A stretch of DNA of 48,770 nucleotides from RGIG1934 sp045122895 (GCA_045122895.1 JBGVIE010000019.1:1-48770), one strand, 5' to 3'. Positions 1 through 8,662 are shown, counted from the stretch's first letter. Numbers and translations: made by a program. The notes: generated by a model from the sequence alone, not told the origin.

Positions 1-1967
1 CTTACTGTCTCGCCGTATTTTTCACTAAAGAGTGCCATAGCTCCTGTCTTCTTGGCCTCTTCAAGTGTCATCTCCTTAGTATCAACTGTAAGTCCCATTG
101 CAATATGTTCGTTAACAATACTTTCAACCTCTCTTAACTCATCCTCAGTTAATGCCTGGAAATGAGTGAAGTCAAATCTAAGTCTGTCAGGTGTAACTAA
201 TGAACCCTGCTGTTCAACGTGTGAACCAAGAACCGTCCTAAGCGCTTTCTGAAGTAAGTGGGTAGCACTGTGATTCTTACATGTATCTGCTCGTAGTGTC
301 TTATCAACTGATAATTTCACTTCTTCGCCAACTGCAAGCATTCCCTTTGTCACTTTTCCAACATGACCTATTTTTCCACCTAATAATTTGATTGTATCTT
401 CTACTACAAATTCTGCAGTAGCTGTTGTGATAACACCCTTATCTCCATTTTGTCCACCCATTGTAGCATAGAAAGGTGTTTCGTCTACGATAATTGTACC
501 AACAAGACCCTCTGTAAGTGCTTCACAAAGCTCTGTCTCTGTTGTAAGAACAGAAATCTTTGATGTATATTCTGTTTTATCATATCCTACAAACTTACTT
601 GTTATGGCCGGATCAATTGATTCATATACAGTAACATCAGCACCCATATAGTTTGTTACTTTTCTGGCATCACGAGCTTTCTTCTTCTGCTCTTCCATCT
701 GACACTTAAATCCGTCCTCGTCAATGTCCATTCCCTTTTCTTCAAGAATCTCCTTAGTTAAATCCATAGGGAATCCATAGGTATCATATAACTTGAAGGC
801 GTTTTCTCCTGATAATGTCTTTGTTCCTGCTTTTTCCATCTCTGCTTCCATCTCAGCAAGAATAGCAAGTCCCTGGTCAATTGTCTTATTGAACTTGTTC
901 TCTTCTTCTGTGAGAACCTTGAAAATCATAGCTTTCTTTTCTTCAAGCTCAGGATATCCATCCTTTGAACCTTCTATTACAGTTTCGCTGAGCTTAGCAA
1001 GGAATTTGCCGTCTATTCCCAGTATTCTTCCATGCCTTGCAGCTCTTCTGATAAGTCTTCTAAGCACATATCCTCTACCTTCATTTGATGGCATAATACC
1101 ATCTGAAATCATAAATGTTGAAGAACGAATATGATCAGTAATAATTCTTATGGATACATCCTTCTTAGCATCTTCCTTGTATGTAGCTCCACAAAGTTCA
1201 CACACCTTGCTTCTGAGTGCAAAAATTGTATCCACATCAAAAATAGAATCAACATCCTGAACAACGCTGGCAAGTCTTTCAAGACCCATACCGGTATCAA
1301 TATTCTTCTGTGTTAACTCCTCATAGTTACCCTTACCATCATTGTCAAACTGTGTAAATACATTATTCCAGATTTCCATATATCTGTCACATTCACAACC
1401 TACTGTACATCCCGGCTGTCCACATCCGTATTTTTCGCCTCTGTCATAATAAATCTCTGAACATGGGCCACATGGACCGGCACCATGCTCCCAGAAGTTA
1501 TCAGCTTTTCCGAATTTGAAAATTCTCTCAGCCGGAATATTCATCTCTTTATTCCAGATTTCAAATGCTTCATCATCATTCTCATATACTGATGGATACA
1601 ATCTGTCTGCATCAAGTCCTACAACTTCTGTAAGAAACTCCCATGACCAGTGAATAGCTTCTGTTTTAAAATAATCGCCAAAAGAGAAATTTCCAAGCAT
1701 TTCAAAAAAAGTACCATGACGGGCTGTCTTACCAATATTCTCTATATCACCTGTTCTGATACATTTCTGACATGTTGTCACACGTCTTCTTGGTGGAATC
1801 TCCTGTCCTGTAAAGTATGGCTTTAATGGCGCCATACCTGAATTTATCAACAATAAACTGTTATCATTGTGTGGAACTAATGAAAAGCTGTTCATCTTAA
1901 GATGTCCCTTGCTCTCAAAAAACTCCAAAAACATTTTTCTTAATTCGTTTACTCCGTACTTAGTCAC
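1..1967 (-). CDS. alaS: Alanine--tRNA ligase, 3' end off the window
   Basis: Charges tRNA-Ala with alanine in the cytoplasm. About 655 residues are visible and the C-terminal ~220 of a normal ~880-residue enzyme lie beyond position 1. The N-terminus reads as a class II catalytic core (TGDIENIGKTARHGTFFEML, then GAGPCGPCSEIYYDRG), followed by the editing domain with the zinc-binding motif HSATHLL near 255-275. The last residues seen (ALFSEKYGETV) are where the family continues towards its C-Ala domain. I chose a GTG start at 1967 because GGAGGA at 1975-1980 lies about 8 bases upstream and the protein then begins MTKYGVNELRKMFLEFFESK, a normal AlaRS start. The stop of a 48-residue ORF lies only 3 bases upstream, so translation is probably coupled. 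No T-box leader is visible nearby; transcription likely comes from tyrS. Confidence 0.97.
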   Translation of the reverse strand, partial: MTKYGVNELRKMFLEFFESKGHLKMNSFSLVPHNDNSLLLINSGMAPLKPYFTGQEIPPRRRVTTCQKCIRTGDIENIGKTARHGTFFEMLGNFSFGDYFKTEAIHWSWEFLTEVVGLDADRLYPSVYENDDEAFEIWNKEMNIPAERIFKFGKADNFWEHGAGPCGPCSEIYYDRGEKYGCGQPGCTVGCECDRYMEIWNNVFTQFDNDGKGNYEELTQKNIDTGMGLERLASVVQDVDSIFDVDTIFALRSKVCELCGATYKEDAKKDVSIRIITDHIRSSTFMISDGIMPSNEGRGYVLRRLIRRAARHGRILGIDGKFLAKLSETVIEGSKDGYPELEEKKAMIFKVLTEEENKFNKTIDQGLAILAEMEAEMEKAGTKTLSGENAFKLYDTYGFPMDLTKEILEEKGMDIDEDGFKCQMEEQKKKARDARKVTNYMGADVTVYESIDPAITSKFVGYDKTEYTSKISVLTTETELCEALTEGLVGTIIVDETPFYATMGGQNGDKGVITTATAEFVVEDTIKLLGGKIGHVGKVTKGMLAVGEEVKLSVDKTLRADTCKNHSATHLLQKALRTVLGSHVEQQGSLVTPDRLRFDFTHFQALTEDELREVESIVNEHIAMGLTVDTKEMTLEEAKKTGAMALFSEKYGETV

Positions 1968-1970
1968 GAC

Positions 1971-2117
1971 TTAATCCTCCTGATTACCATTACCTGATGC
2001 CTTTGCATCTTTTCTTTTTCGCAAGTTTGATCCGACACACCATCCCGCTACAATAAATCCAGCTATAACTATTAACTTAGCTGCATAAAATAATGTTGCT
2101 CCAATAAAACCGTCCAT
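1971..2117 (-). CDS. Small single-pass membrane protein, 48 residues, between tyrS and alaS
   Basis: I do not recognise this gene. It encodes MDGFIGATLFYAAKLIVIAG followed by a hydrophobic stretch to about residue 30, then a basic cluster (LRKRKDAK) and a polar tail ending GNGNQED. This looks like one transmembrane helix (about residues 5-29), with the positive charges suggesting a cytoplasmic C-terminus. It is supported by a strong ribosome binding site (GGAGGT, 7 bases before the ATG at 2117) and by its position: it starts 25 bases after the tyrS stop and ends 3 bases before the alaS GTG, so its last codons carry the alaS Shine-Dalgarno sequence. It could be a real conserved microprotein or a leader ORF that mainly serves alaS translation. 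The sequence alone cannot separate these. Confidence 0.65.
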   Translation of the reverse strand: MDGFIGATLFYAAKLIVIAGFIVAGWCVGSNLRKRKDAKASGNGNQED

Positions 2118-2142
2118 AATTCTACCTCCATATCGGAATATA

Positions 2143-3375
2143 TTACTGTACCTTCACCTGATGATATCCTTTTTTACCCTTCTTGATAATCAAAGAACCA
2201 TCTGCATCTAAATCTGCTGTTGTGTATACTCTGTCAAAAGCTGTTTCCTTAACATCATTTACAGAAGCACCACCCTGTGTGATAAGACGTCTGCCTTCTG
2301 AACGGGTAGCTACAAGTCCTGTCTCTACAAGTAAAGAAATAAAGTCTATACCCTCTTCAAGTCTTGCTTTTTCCATGTATGTAGTAGGCATATCAGCACT
2401 CTTACCTCCGTTTGCAAATAATGCTCTTGCAGCTTCGAGAGCCTTTGTCGCCTCTTCTTCACCATGAACAATCTTGGTAATTTCAAAAGCAAGTACTTCT
2501 TTTGCCTTGTTAATCTCTGAATCCTTAAGTTCTGAAAGTCTTCTGACTTCATCCATAGGAAGGAATGTGAGCAGGCACAAGCACTTGTACACATCCGCAT
2601 CATCGATATTTCTCCAGTACTGGAAAAAATCGTAAGGTGATGTCTTCTCAGGGTCGAGCCATAATGCTCCGCCAACTGTCTTACCCATCTTTTGTCCCTG
2701 ACTGTTTGTGAGAAGAGTACATGTCATAGCATATGCTTCCCCTCTTGCTTTCTTACGAACAAGATTAACACCTGCTATCATATTTGACCACTGATCATCT
2801 CCACCTAATTCCATCTTACATCCATACTTCTGGTTAAGCACGTAGAAATCATAACCCTGCATAAGCATATAGTTAAATTCAAGGAATGTAAGACCTTTCT
2901 CCATTCTCTGCTTAAAACATTCTGCCGTAAGCATCTTGTTAACTGAAAAATGAACTCCTACTTCTCTTAAGAAATCTACATAATTAAGATCTAATAACCA
3001 GTCTGCATTGTTAACGATTAAAGCCTTATCATCAGAAAAATCGATGAATTTCTCCATCTGTTTCTTGATTGATGCCACATTATTTGCGATTGTCTCTTTT
3101 GTCATCATCTTACGCATATCATTCTTACCACTCGGATCGCCTATCATAGCAGTTCCACCACCGATAAGTGCTATAGGTCTGTGACCTGCCTTCTGCATAT
3201 ATCTCATAAACATCATTGCGATAAAATGACCAACGTGTAAACTGTCAGCAGTAGGATCAAAGCCAATATAGAATGTAACTTTTTCCTTTGCCAATAAGTC
3301 TCTAATCTCCTGTTCGTGTGTCATCTGCTTGATGTATCCACGCTCAACTAATATGTCGTATACATTTTCTGACAT
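2143..3375 (-). CDS. tyrS: Tyrosine--tRNA ligase
   Basis: Class I aminoacyl-tRNA synthetase that charges tRNA-Tyr. The 410-residue length is typical of the bacterial TyrRS-1 form. Visible motifs are the HIGH-type signature HVGH at residues 47-50 (in GFDPTADSLHVGHF), the tyrosine/ATP pocket GGDDQWSN at 191-198 and the KMSKS-type loop KMGKT at 229-233. A C-terminal S4-like RNA-binding domain runs over roughly residues 343-410 (LVATRSEGRRLITQGGASVN). The start has GGAGGA 6-7 bases upstream. It heads a probable operon with the 48-residue membrane ORF and alaS. The short 74-base upstream gap leaves no room for a T-box, so regulation of that kind is not expected. Confidence 0.97.
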   Translation of the reverse strand: MSENVYDILVERGYIKQMTHEQEIRDLLAKEKVTFYIGFDPTADSLHVGHFIAMMFMRYMQKAGHRPIALIGGGTAMIGDPSGKNDMRKMMTKETIANNVASIKKQMEKFIDFSDDKALIVNNADWLLDLNYVDFLREVGVHFSVNKMLTAECFKQRMEKGLTFLEFNYMLMQGYDFYVLNQKYGCKMELGGDDQWSNMIAGVNLVRKKARGEAYAMTCTLLTNSQGQKMGKTVGGALWLDPEKTSPYDFFQYWRNIDDADVYKCLCLLTFLPMDEVRRLSELKDSEINKAKEVLAFEITKIVHGEEEATKALEAARALFANGGKSADMPTTYMEKARLEEGIDFISLLVETGLVATRSEGRRLITQGGASVNDVKETAFDRVYTTADLDADGSLIIKKGKKGYHQVKVQ

Positions 3376-3414
3376 AATATTCCTCCATTCATCTTTTTAA
3401 ACTATATCCAATAT

Positions 3415-3443
3415 ATACTACCACAAAAACGCAATTTATACAA
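3415..3443 (-). promoter_or_regulatory. Candidate promoter for tyrS
   Basis: Read on the minus strand: TTGTAT (3438-3443), a 17-base spacer, then TAGTAT (3415-3420) preceded by TGG, an extended -10. The hexamers match consensus only moderately, but the location, 40 bases before tyrS and just after the upstream gene stops, fits. Confidence 0.4.
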
Positions 3444-3449
3444 ATATTT

Positions 3450-5138
3450 TTAGTAGCATTTAGTCCAGTTACCATTTTTCACAAAATCGTATGCCATTTT
3501 TTCTGCTGATTTTGTTATGTTCTCATCATATCCCATAATATCCAAAAGTTTTATCGCATTTCTTGAAGTTGCCTCGCCCTCAATAAGCTTATAGCTGAAC
3601 ATTACATCTGTGTCCTCCACTTCTTCCGTAAAATGATAGTTTGAATATATATCCTCAAGAATATGTGTAAGTTCAATATCATGCGTAGCCGCAAAACACA
3701 TCACCTTTGAATCAGACATATGTTTTAATATATGCGATGATGCCGCAATTCTCTCGATGGTATTGGTTCCTCTTAAGACTTCATCGACAAAGCAGAGTAT
3801 TCTTCTCCTGCCATCAATCCTGTCAAGAATTCTCTTTAGCGATTTTATCTCAACCATGTAATAACTGTCGCTACTTGACAGACTGTCTTTTAGTGCCATT
3901 GAAGAATATATATCATAAAAGCAGGTCTCAAACTCATTGGCAGTACATGTGTATATTGTCTGAGCAAAAAGAGCGTTGATTGCAATCGTTCTAAGAAAAG
4001 TGGATTTACCCGAAGCATTAGAGCCCGTTATCAGAACGCATTTTTCTTCATATATATCATTTGCAATCGGATGTGCAATTACAGGGTGGTACACCTCATC
4101 GCACTTTATCCTGCTGTTTTTATCACTAAAAATCGGCTTGCAATAATAAGAAAGAGATTTTCTAAACGATGCAACTGCTATGCACGACTCTAAGTAACCT
4201 AGTTTTTCATACAGATTATCAATTAGAGCCCTGTTATAAAGCGTTTTCTTAAGCATAGAGTTAAATTTAATCAAATCAACATGCAGAATCATTCTGACGT
4301 AATCCATAATAATATCTGTTATTGAACCTGACATCCCACCGCTTGAAAGCAAAAACATCCCTTTCTTTATGGACTTAATCTCATCAACGTCTTTTTTAAG
4401 CTCACTAAAATATTCATCGAGAACACCCTTTGACTCCTGTTTACTAATTTTGTCAGCAATGTCAACCATAGCGATAATATATTTAAAGCAGAGAATATAA
4501 TTCTCGATTTGTGCCTTTCTTGAAAAATAGCTAAACACATTAAATGCAAGAACCGCTACAGATAATAACACTCCAACCGGCGGATAATATATTGTTGCCC
4601 CGGCTGATGCCACCACCATTATCACACACAATATATCAATTAATGGATTTAATTTCTTAATCTCCATGGTTCTGCTAATCAAATCATAAAATGATATCTT
4701 TGGATTCTTGATGAGCTCTGAAAAAATCTTTGACAGCTTGTATGCCTCTTCATTATTCTCCTCAAAATATGATATTATTTTATCTCTCTCTTTAAGCTCC
4801 TTCTCATCATATTCAGGCATTCTAAGCATCTTGTACAGATATTCTTCCCCAACGCACGAGTATGTGTTATTAAGAAGCTTAAATATCTCTTCCAAATCCA
4901 GGTCATTGTATGTTATATCATCTATGAAAAAACCTGACTTTTTCTTTGTCTCAAAATAACCTGCAATGTTCTTAAGTTCTTCAGAGGTATATATCCTCTC
5001 CGGGGTATTACCAAAATTCTTCTTGATTCTTTTGGATAAATACCTGTTCATCTCTTTTCTCTGACGATAACCACTGAATCCAACAATGGCTATTAAAGCC
5101 AAAAATATTAACATATAAATAATTTCAATTTGTTCCAT
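3450..5138 (-). CDS. Membrane-anchored MutS domain V ATPase
   Basis: A 562-residue MutS-related protein, much shorter than MutS or MutS2. The C-terminus is a clear MutS ATPase domain: Walker A GSNASGKST at 372-380, a DSYYMVEIKSLKRIL segment near 424-438 and Walker B ILCFVDEVLRGTN at 447-459. It has no mismatch-recognition domain I and no Smr domain. Instead there is an N-terminal hydrophobic helix (residues 8-23) and a second hydrophobic region (166-204) that looks like a two-helix hairpin, so it should be membrane-bound with the ATPase in the cytoplasm. Such proteins are usually annotated simply as MutS family, and mismatch repair is not a safe inference. It has its own promoter and stands alone between tyrS and a purine permease. 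The substrate is unknown. Confidence 0.85.
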   Translation of the reverse strand: MEQIEIIYMLIFLALIAIVGFSGYRQRKEMNRYLSKRIKKNFGNTPERIYTSEELKNIAGYFETKKKSGFFIDDITYNDLDLEEIFKLLNNTYSCVGEEYLYKMLRMPEYDEKELKERDKIISYFEENNEEAYKLSKIFSELIKNPKISFYDLISRTMEIKKLNPLIDILCVIMVVASAGATIYYPPVGVLLSVAVLAFNVFSYFSRKAQIENYILCFKYIIAMVDIADKISKQESKGVLDEYFSELKKDVDEIKSIKKGMFLLSSGGMSGSITDIIMDYVRMILHVDLIKFNSMLKKTLYNRALIDNLYEKLGYLESCIAVASFRKSLSYYCKPIFSDKNSRIKCDEVYHPVIAHPIANDIYEEKCVLITGSNASGKSTFLRTIAINALFAQTIYTCTANEFETCFYDIYSSMALKDSLSSSDSYYMVEIKSLKRILDRIDGRRRILCFVDEVLRGTNTIERIAASSHILKHMSDSKVMCFAATHDIELTHILEDIYSNYHFTEEVEDTDVMFSYKLIEGEATSRNAIKLLDIMGYDENITKSAEKMAYDFVKNGNWTKCY

Positions 5139-5170
5139 ACACTACTTCCTTCTTACAGTATTTTTTTACT

Positions 5171-5198
5171 ATTTTAGCAGAAATATACTTTTTTTCAA
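5171..5198 (-). promoter_or_regulatory. Promoter of the MutS-like gene
   Basis: On the minus strand TTGAAA (5193-5198) is followed by a 16-base spacer and TAAAAT (5171-5176), preceded by TGC as an extended -10. It lies between the permease terminator and the MutS-like gene, whose ribosome binding site is GAAGGAAG. Confidence 0.6.
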
Positions 5199-5200
5199 AT

Positions 5201-5237
5201 AAAAAACAGTTGCATTAACAAATTTTGCTAATGCAAC
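5201..5237 (-). terminator. Rho-independent terminator of the NCS2 permease gene
   Basis: On the minus strand GTTGCATTA pairs with TAATGCAAC (hairpin 5209-5237) and is followed at once by TGTTTTTTATTTG. It lies 15 bases after the permease stop codon and separates that gene from the MutS-like gene. Confidence 0.85.
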
Positions 5238-5252
5238 CGTCTGATTCAAATA

Positions 5253-6695
5253 TTAAAATGTTATAAAGAATTTTCCAATAAATAATAACGCAAGTACATA
5301 GGTAAGAATTGAGACGTCTTTGCCCTTACCGGTTAATAATTTGATAAGTGAGTAAGCAATAAGACCAATTCCGATTCCGTTACCGATTCCGCTTGTTCCA
5401 AGCATAAAGATAAGCAGTAATACTGTTGGTACTACCTGTGATATGTCATTGTAATCCACTTCCTTAAGCGATCCCATCATAAGCACACCAACATAGATAA
5501 GGGCTGCTGATGTAGCCGGTGCAGGTATGATTCCTGCGATTGGAGCAATAAACATGGATGCTAAGAATAACACACCTGTCACAAGCGATGTCAACCCTGT
5601 TCTACCGCCTGCTTCTACACCTGATGCTGATTCGATGAATGTTGTAACTGTCGAAGTACCTGTACATGCACCTACACATGTTGCAATAGAATCAGATAAC
5701 ATAGCCTTATTCATTCCCGGTAAGTTACCATTTTCATCAAGCATATCGGCTTTCTTGGCTGTTCCATAAAGTGTTCCAATTGTATCAAACATATCAACCA
5801 TACAGAATGTAATAATTGTCATAATTGCAGCAAATGTTCCCATCTCAAAGAGTCCCGGGAAGTCAAACTTAAAGAGTGTGAGTTCTGCCATATTGCCAAA
5901 ATCCGGCACCCACTTTGCTCCCTTAAGAGCGGCAAATGGATTCTCTTTTAAAAACGCTGCGTCCCCAATCCAGTAAAGAACTGAGCTTCCAATCATACCA
6001 ATAAGTATTGCCGCCTTGAACTTAAAGTGTGAAAGTACTGCAATCGCGATTAATCCTACAAAAGTACAGATTACATACAAAAGCATCTTGTGGTAATCCT
6101 CAGCTCCTAAAGCTTCTTTTGTAGCACTTGGTCCGTTTGCAAAAAAGCTTCCAAGCATTGTGTATGAAGCAGCCGGACCTACACCTGCATTAGTCGTCAA
6201 GCCAATATTTACAAGCATAAGACCGATACCTGCCGGAATACCAAGTCGTACTGCCTTAGGAATGGCATCTACAATTTTCTCCCTTACCTTTAGGAGAGTC
6301 AAAACAGTAAACAAAATTCCTGACACAAGAATAACTGCCAATCCGGCCTGAACACCTTCATCATATGTCTCAAAGCCTGCAGCACCACAAATCGAAGCAA
6401 CAACTGTCGCAAAATATGAGTTAAGTCCCATACCCGGTGCCAGACCAAAAGGCCTGTTAGCCAGAAAAGCCATCAGCAACGTACCTACACCTGCTGATAA
6501 TACTGTTGCTAAAAATACTGCATTCCATAATCCCGGTGACGCCGGATATGCCTCTGTACCAAATCCCCACCCTGTTATCAGGTTCGGATTAAGCGCAATT
6601 ATATACGCCATTGTCATGAAAGTGGTAAGACCTGCAGTCACTTCAATTCCAACTGTTGTCTTATTCTCTTTCAGTTTGAATAATTTTTCAAGCAT
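5253..6695 (-). CDS. NCS2 family purine permease (AzgA/PbuG type)
   Basis: A 480-residue polytopic membrane protein for proton-coupled uptake of adenine, hypoxanthine or guanine. It carries family features of the AzgA/PbuG branch: an N-terminal EVTAGLTTFMTMAYIIALNP, a GLAPGMGLNSYFA helix near residues 85-100, FCMVDMFDTIGTLYGTAKK and the half-helix signature GTSTVTTFIESASGVEAGGR. There are about 12-14 hydrophobic segments and the length is normal. It has its own good promoter and a strong terminator, so it is monocistronic. The 77-base upstream gap shows no purine riboswitch core. Which purine is moved cannot be read from the sequence. Confidence 0.92.
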   Translation of the reverse strand: MLEKLFKLKENKTTVGIEVTAGLTTFMTMAYIIALNPNLITGWGFGTEAYPASPGLWNAVFLATVLSAGVGTLLMAFLANRPFGLAPGMGLNSYFATVVASICGAAGFETYDEGVQAGLAVILVSGILFTVLTLLKVREKIVDAIPKAVRLGIPAGIGLMLVNIGLTTNAGVGPAASYTMLGSFFANGPSATKEALGAEDYHKMLLYVICTFVGLIAIAVLSHFKFKAAILIGMIGSSVLYWIGDAAFLKENPFAALKGAKWVPDFGNMAELTLFKFDFPGLFEMGTFAAIMTIITFCMVDMFDTIGTLYGTAKKADMLDENGNLPGMNKAMLSDSIATCVGACTGTSTVTTFIESASGVEAGGRTGLTSLVTGVLFLASMFIAPIAGIIPAPATSAALIYVGVLMMGSLKEVDYNDISQVVPTVLLLIFMLGTSGIGNGIGIGLIAYSLIKLLTGKGKDVSILTYVLALLFIGKFFITF

Positions 6696-6726
6696 TGAAA
6701 AATTCTCCTTTCTTTAGTTTTTCATT

Positions 6727-6755
6727 ATTATATCCTATTTGTGTTTCTTTTACAA
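6727..6755 (-). promoter_or_regulatory. Promoter of the NCS2 permease gene
   Basis: On the minus strand TTGTAA (6750-6755), a 17-base spacer and a perfect TATAAT (6727-6732). It lies about 30 bases before the permease ATG, which has AAAGGAG as ribosome binding site. Confidence 0.75.
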
Positions 6756-6772
6756 CATCGCTGCAGTAACTG

Positions 6773-8248
6773 CTACCACATAATGCATATAACTCCATTA
6801 TTATCCTCATTTGTTATTTTCTCTATTGCTTCCTGCATTTTTGTACGTGTATTATCTGACAGCTTATTTATCTTGTTATTTATTCCCTCATCGACAATCT
6901 GTTCAATTGTTTTTCCAAAAATATTTGTCTCCCAGATTCCGTTTTCACTTTCACTACTGCTTTCATTTATGAAATCTATCAGATCCTTTGCCTGATTCTC
7001 ATTCCCAACAATTGGAGAAATCTCTGTATTTATGTCTGCTGCAATCATATGAATTGACGGAGCTTTTGCAGTTATCCTCACACCGTATTTATTTGCATTG
7101 CGATACATCACAGGCTCCTCTAATTTAATCTCCTCCTTATCAGGAATAATTATTCCATAGCCACAGTTTTTAACCTGCATAAATGCATCAGCTATCTTGC
7201 AATACATATTTTTCTGTTCGGCAAAAGTTTTTATTGTGTCGATCAAGCTGTATTCACTATCTATCGTCATACCTGTAAGCTCTGATAAGATTTCATAATA
7301 ATATTCTTCATCTATTTTCATCTCCAGGTCACAGGTACCACTAGCCATATCAATGTTTTGGAATTTGATATTTTCTATGTAATTATATTCTGAGAAATCG
7401 CTAAACGACAGGGCATCCTTTATCTTCCTGATTCCTGTGAGCTCTTCTCCGATATATTCAAGTATTCCCTTTTTAAACCAGTGGTTTACAGGCAGCATAT
7501 CAAACCATTTTGGTATGTAAAAATTAATGTCCGTAAGTTCAAATTCGTATAGAAGCTTCTTAATTATCTCATTGACATCTTCCATTTTCAGCTGTTCACA
7601 ATTCACACTTGTAACTGTGACACCATATTTATTCTCAAGCTCCTCACATAATGATTTACATTCTTTTGAATATGGCTTGTTTGAATTGACAATCACAATA
7701 AACGGCTTATCAATTTCTTTTAACTGGCATACTGTCTGTTCCTCTGCTATTTCATATTTCTCTCTTTCTATATCACCAAAAGATCCATCTGTTGTTACCA
7801 CTACCCCCACCGTTGCGTGTTCATTAATGACCTTGTCTGTACCAATCTCAGCTGCTTTCGAAAATGGTATTTCGTAGTCAAACCAAGGTGTTTTTACCAT
7901 TCTCTCCTCATTGTTCTCAATGTGTCCTGTTGCACCGTCAACCATATATCCAACACAGTCAATAAGTCTGAGCTTTATATTCACGTCCTGTTCAAACGTA
8001 CACTCCACAGCGTCTTTTGGTATAAACTTTGGTTCTGTTGTGGTAATTGTTTTACCTGCCCCACTCTGAGGAATCTCATCCCTCGTTCTCTTTCGCTCAT
8101 ATTCATTCTCAATCCCGGGTAAAATCATAAGCTGTGTAAATCTCTTAATAAATGTTGATTTTCCCGTTCTTACAGGTCCTACAACACCTATGTATATTTC
8201 ACCATTTGTACGCTCTTTTATATCCTTGTATACATTATATGAATCCAT
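6773..8248 (-). CDS. spoIVA: Stage IV sporulation protein A, spore coat morphogenetic ATPase
   Basis: SpoIVA polymerises on the forespore surface using ATP and forms the base on which the coat is built. The start is set at ATG 8248, seven bases after AGGGGG, giving 491 residues. An in-frame ATG six codons upstream lacks a comparable site. With this start the Walker A GPVRTGKST puts Lys at residue 30 and the Walker B-like RLIDC puts Asp at residue 97, the positions I recall for the B. subtilis protein. GKTITTTEPKF (65-75) and the C-terminal region (ICIMW end, where B. subtilis ends in a similar hydrophobic tail) also match. A stem-loop abuts the ribosome binding site. Its presence shows the organism is, or recently was, an endospore former. 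The gene follows a DUF2442 gene and ends close to the permease promoter; I see no good terminator. Confidence 0.96.
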   Translation of the reverse strand: MDSYNVYKDIKERTNGEIYIGVVGPVRTGKSTFIKRFTQLMILPGIENEYERKRTRDEIPQSGAGKTITTTEPKFIPKDAVECTFEQDVNIKLRLIDCVGYMVDGATGHIENNEERMVKTPWFDYEIPFSKAAEIGTDKVINEHATVGVVVTTDGSFGDIEREKYEIAEEQTVCQLKEIDKPFIVIVNSNKPYSKECKSLCEELENKYGVTVTSVNCEQLKMEDVNEIIKKLLYEFELTDINFYIPKWFDMLPVNHWFKKGILEYIGEELTGIRKIKDALSFSDFSEYNYIENIKFQNIDMASGTCDLEMKIDEEYYYEILSELTGMTIDSEYSLIDTIKTFAEQKNMYCKIADAFMQVKNCGYGIIIPDKEEIKLEEPVMYRNANKYGVRITAKAPSIHMIAADINTEISPIVGNENQAKDLIDFINESSSESENGIWETNIFGKTIEQIVDEGINNKINKLSDNTRTKMQEAIEKITNEDNNGVICIMW

Positions 8249-8259
8249 AAAAAAACCCC

Positions 8260-8289
8260 CTGACATATACTTATAAATATATATGTCAG
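8260..8289 (-). promoter_or_regulatory. Stem-loop immediately before the spoIVA ribosome binding site
   Basis: CTGACATATA (8260-8269) and TATATGTCAG (8280-8289) form a perfect 10-bp stem with a 10-base loop. In the transcript its 3' arm runs directly into GGGGTTTTTTT and the spoIVA ATG. The same bases therefore look like a terminator tail and a Shine-Dalgarno sequence. It may end the DUF2442 message, control spoIVA translation, or both. Confidence 0.5.
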
Positions 8290-8312
8290 AGGATACATAT
8301 TATGTCTATAAT

Positions 8313-8585
8313 CTATATCGCATTGCTTCTGGCCTGCTCTGCCTGACTTCTTGCGACTCTGTTCATTTCATAAATCTCGTTGAGTGTTAAGCTGATAAAA
8401 CCGTCAGCCCAATACACAGCACTTCCGTCAGTAAAGACTTTCTTAAATACTTCTTCCTGCTGTAAGTCCAAAAATCTGCAAGTCTTAATCTTCTCTGTCA
8501 TATTAACATACAAAACCATTCCGGTGTCAAGTTCAACAAGTAATCTGTTTGCTGGTTTCGCATCAACATAATTGATTTTTGCCAT
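8313..8585 (-). CDS. Small DUF2442-like protein
   Basis: A 90-residue soluble protein starting MAKINYVDAKPANRLLVELD and continuing with a strand-rich pattern (GMVLYVNM, FKKVFTDGSAVYWADGFISL, TLNEIYEM). The YWADGFISLTLNEIYEM part resembles the conserved W-x-(N/D)-G-I-(D/S)-(L/I)-x-(P/S)-x-x-(I/L)-Y ending of DUF2442 proteins, small domains often found beside toxin-antitoxin or DUF4160 genes. No such partner is present here. I chose ATG 8585, with GGAGGG just upstream; a longer reading from 8636 would have a poor start. It sits between a LuxR-type regulator gene and spoIVA and has a possible promoter of its own. Function unknown. Confidence 0.75.
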   Translation of the reverse strand: MAKINYVDAKPANRLLVELDTGMVLYVNMTEKIKTCRFLDLQQEEVFKKVFTDGSAVYWADGFISLTLNEIYEMNRVARSQAEQARSNAI

Positions 8586-8627
8586 ATCTATCCCTCCTAA
8601 AAAATCACGCTGCATAATCTTCTTTGT

Positions 8628-8656
8628 TAGATACATAGTAGTATATACTTTGTCAA
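8628..8656 (-). promoter_or_regulatory. Candidate promoter before the DUF2442-like gene
   Basis: Minus strand: a perfect TTGACA (8651-8656), a 17-base spacer, and a weak -10 TATCTA (8628-8633). It lies downstream of a GC-rich hairpin that closes the LuxR-type gene. The poor -10 makes this tentative. Confidence 0.4.
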
Positions 8657-8662
8657 TATTCC

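Noticed and set aside
3376..3449. T-box leader before tyrS
   Set aside because: The space is 74 bases, too short, and no T-box sequence or terminator is seen.
6696..6772. Purine riboswitch upstream of the NCS2 permease
   Set aside because: The gap is only 77 bases and is filled by a normal promoter and ribosome binding site; no conserved purine-aptamer core is present.
6741..6995. Plus-strand reading frames opposite spoIVA and many other genes
   Set aside because: They are antisense to genes with clear family motifs, lack ribosome binding sites and show no domain of their own; they are shadows.
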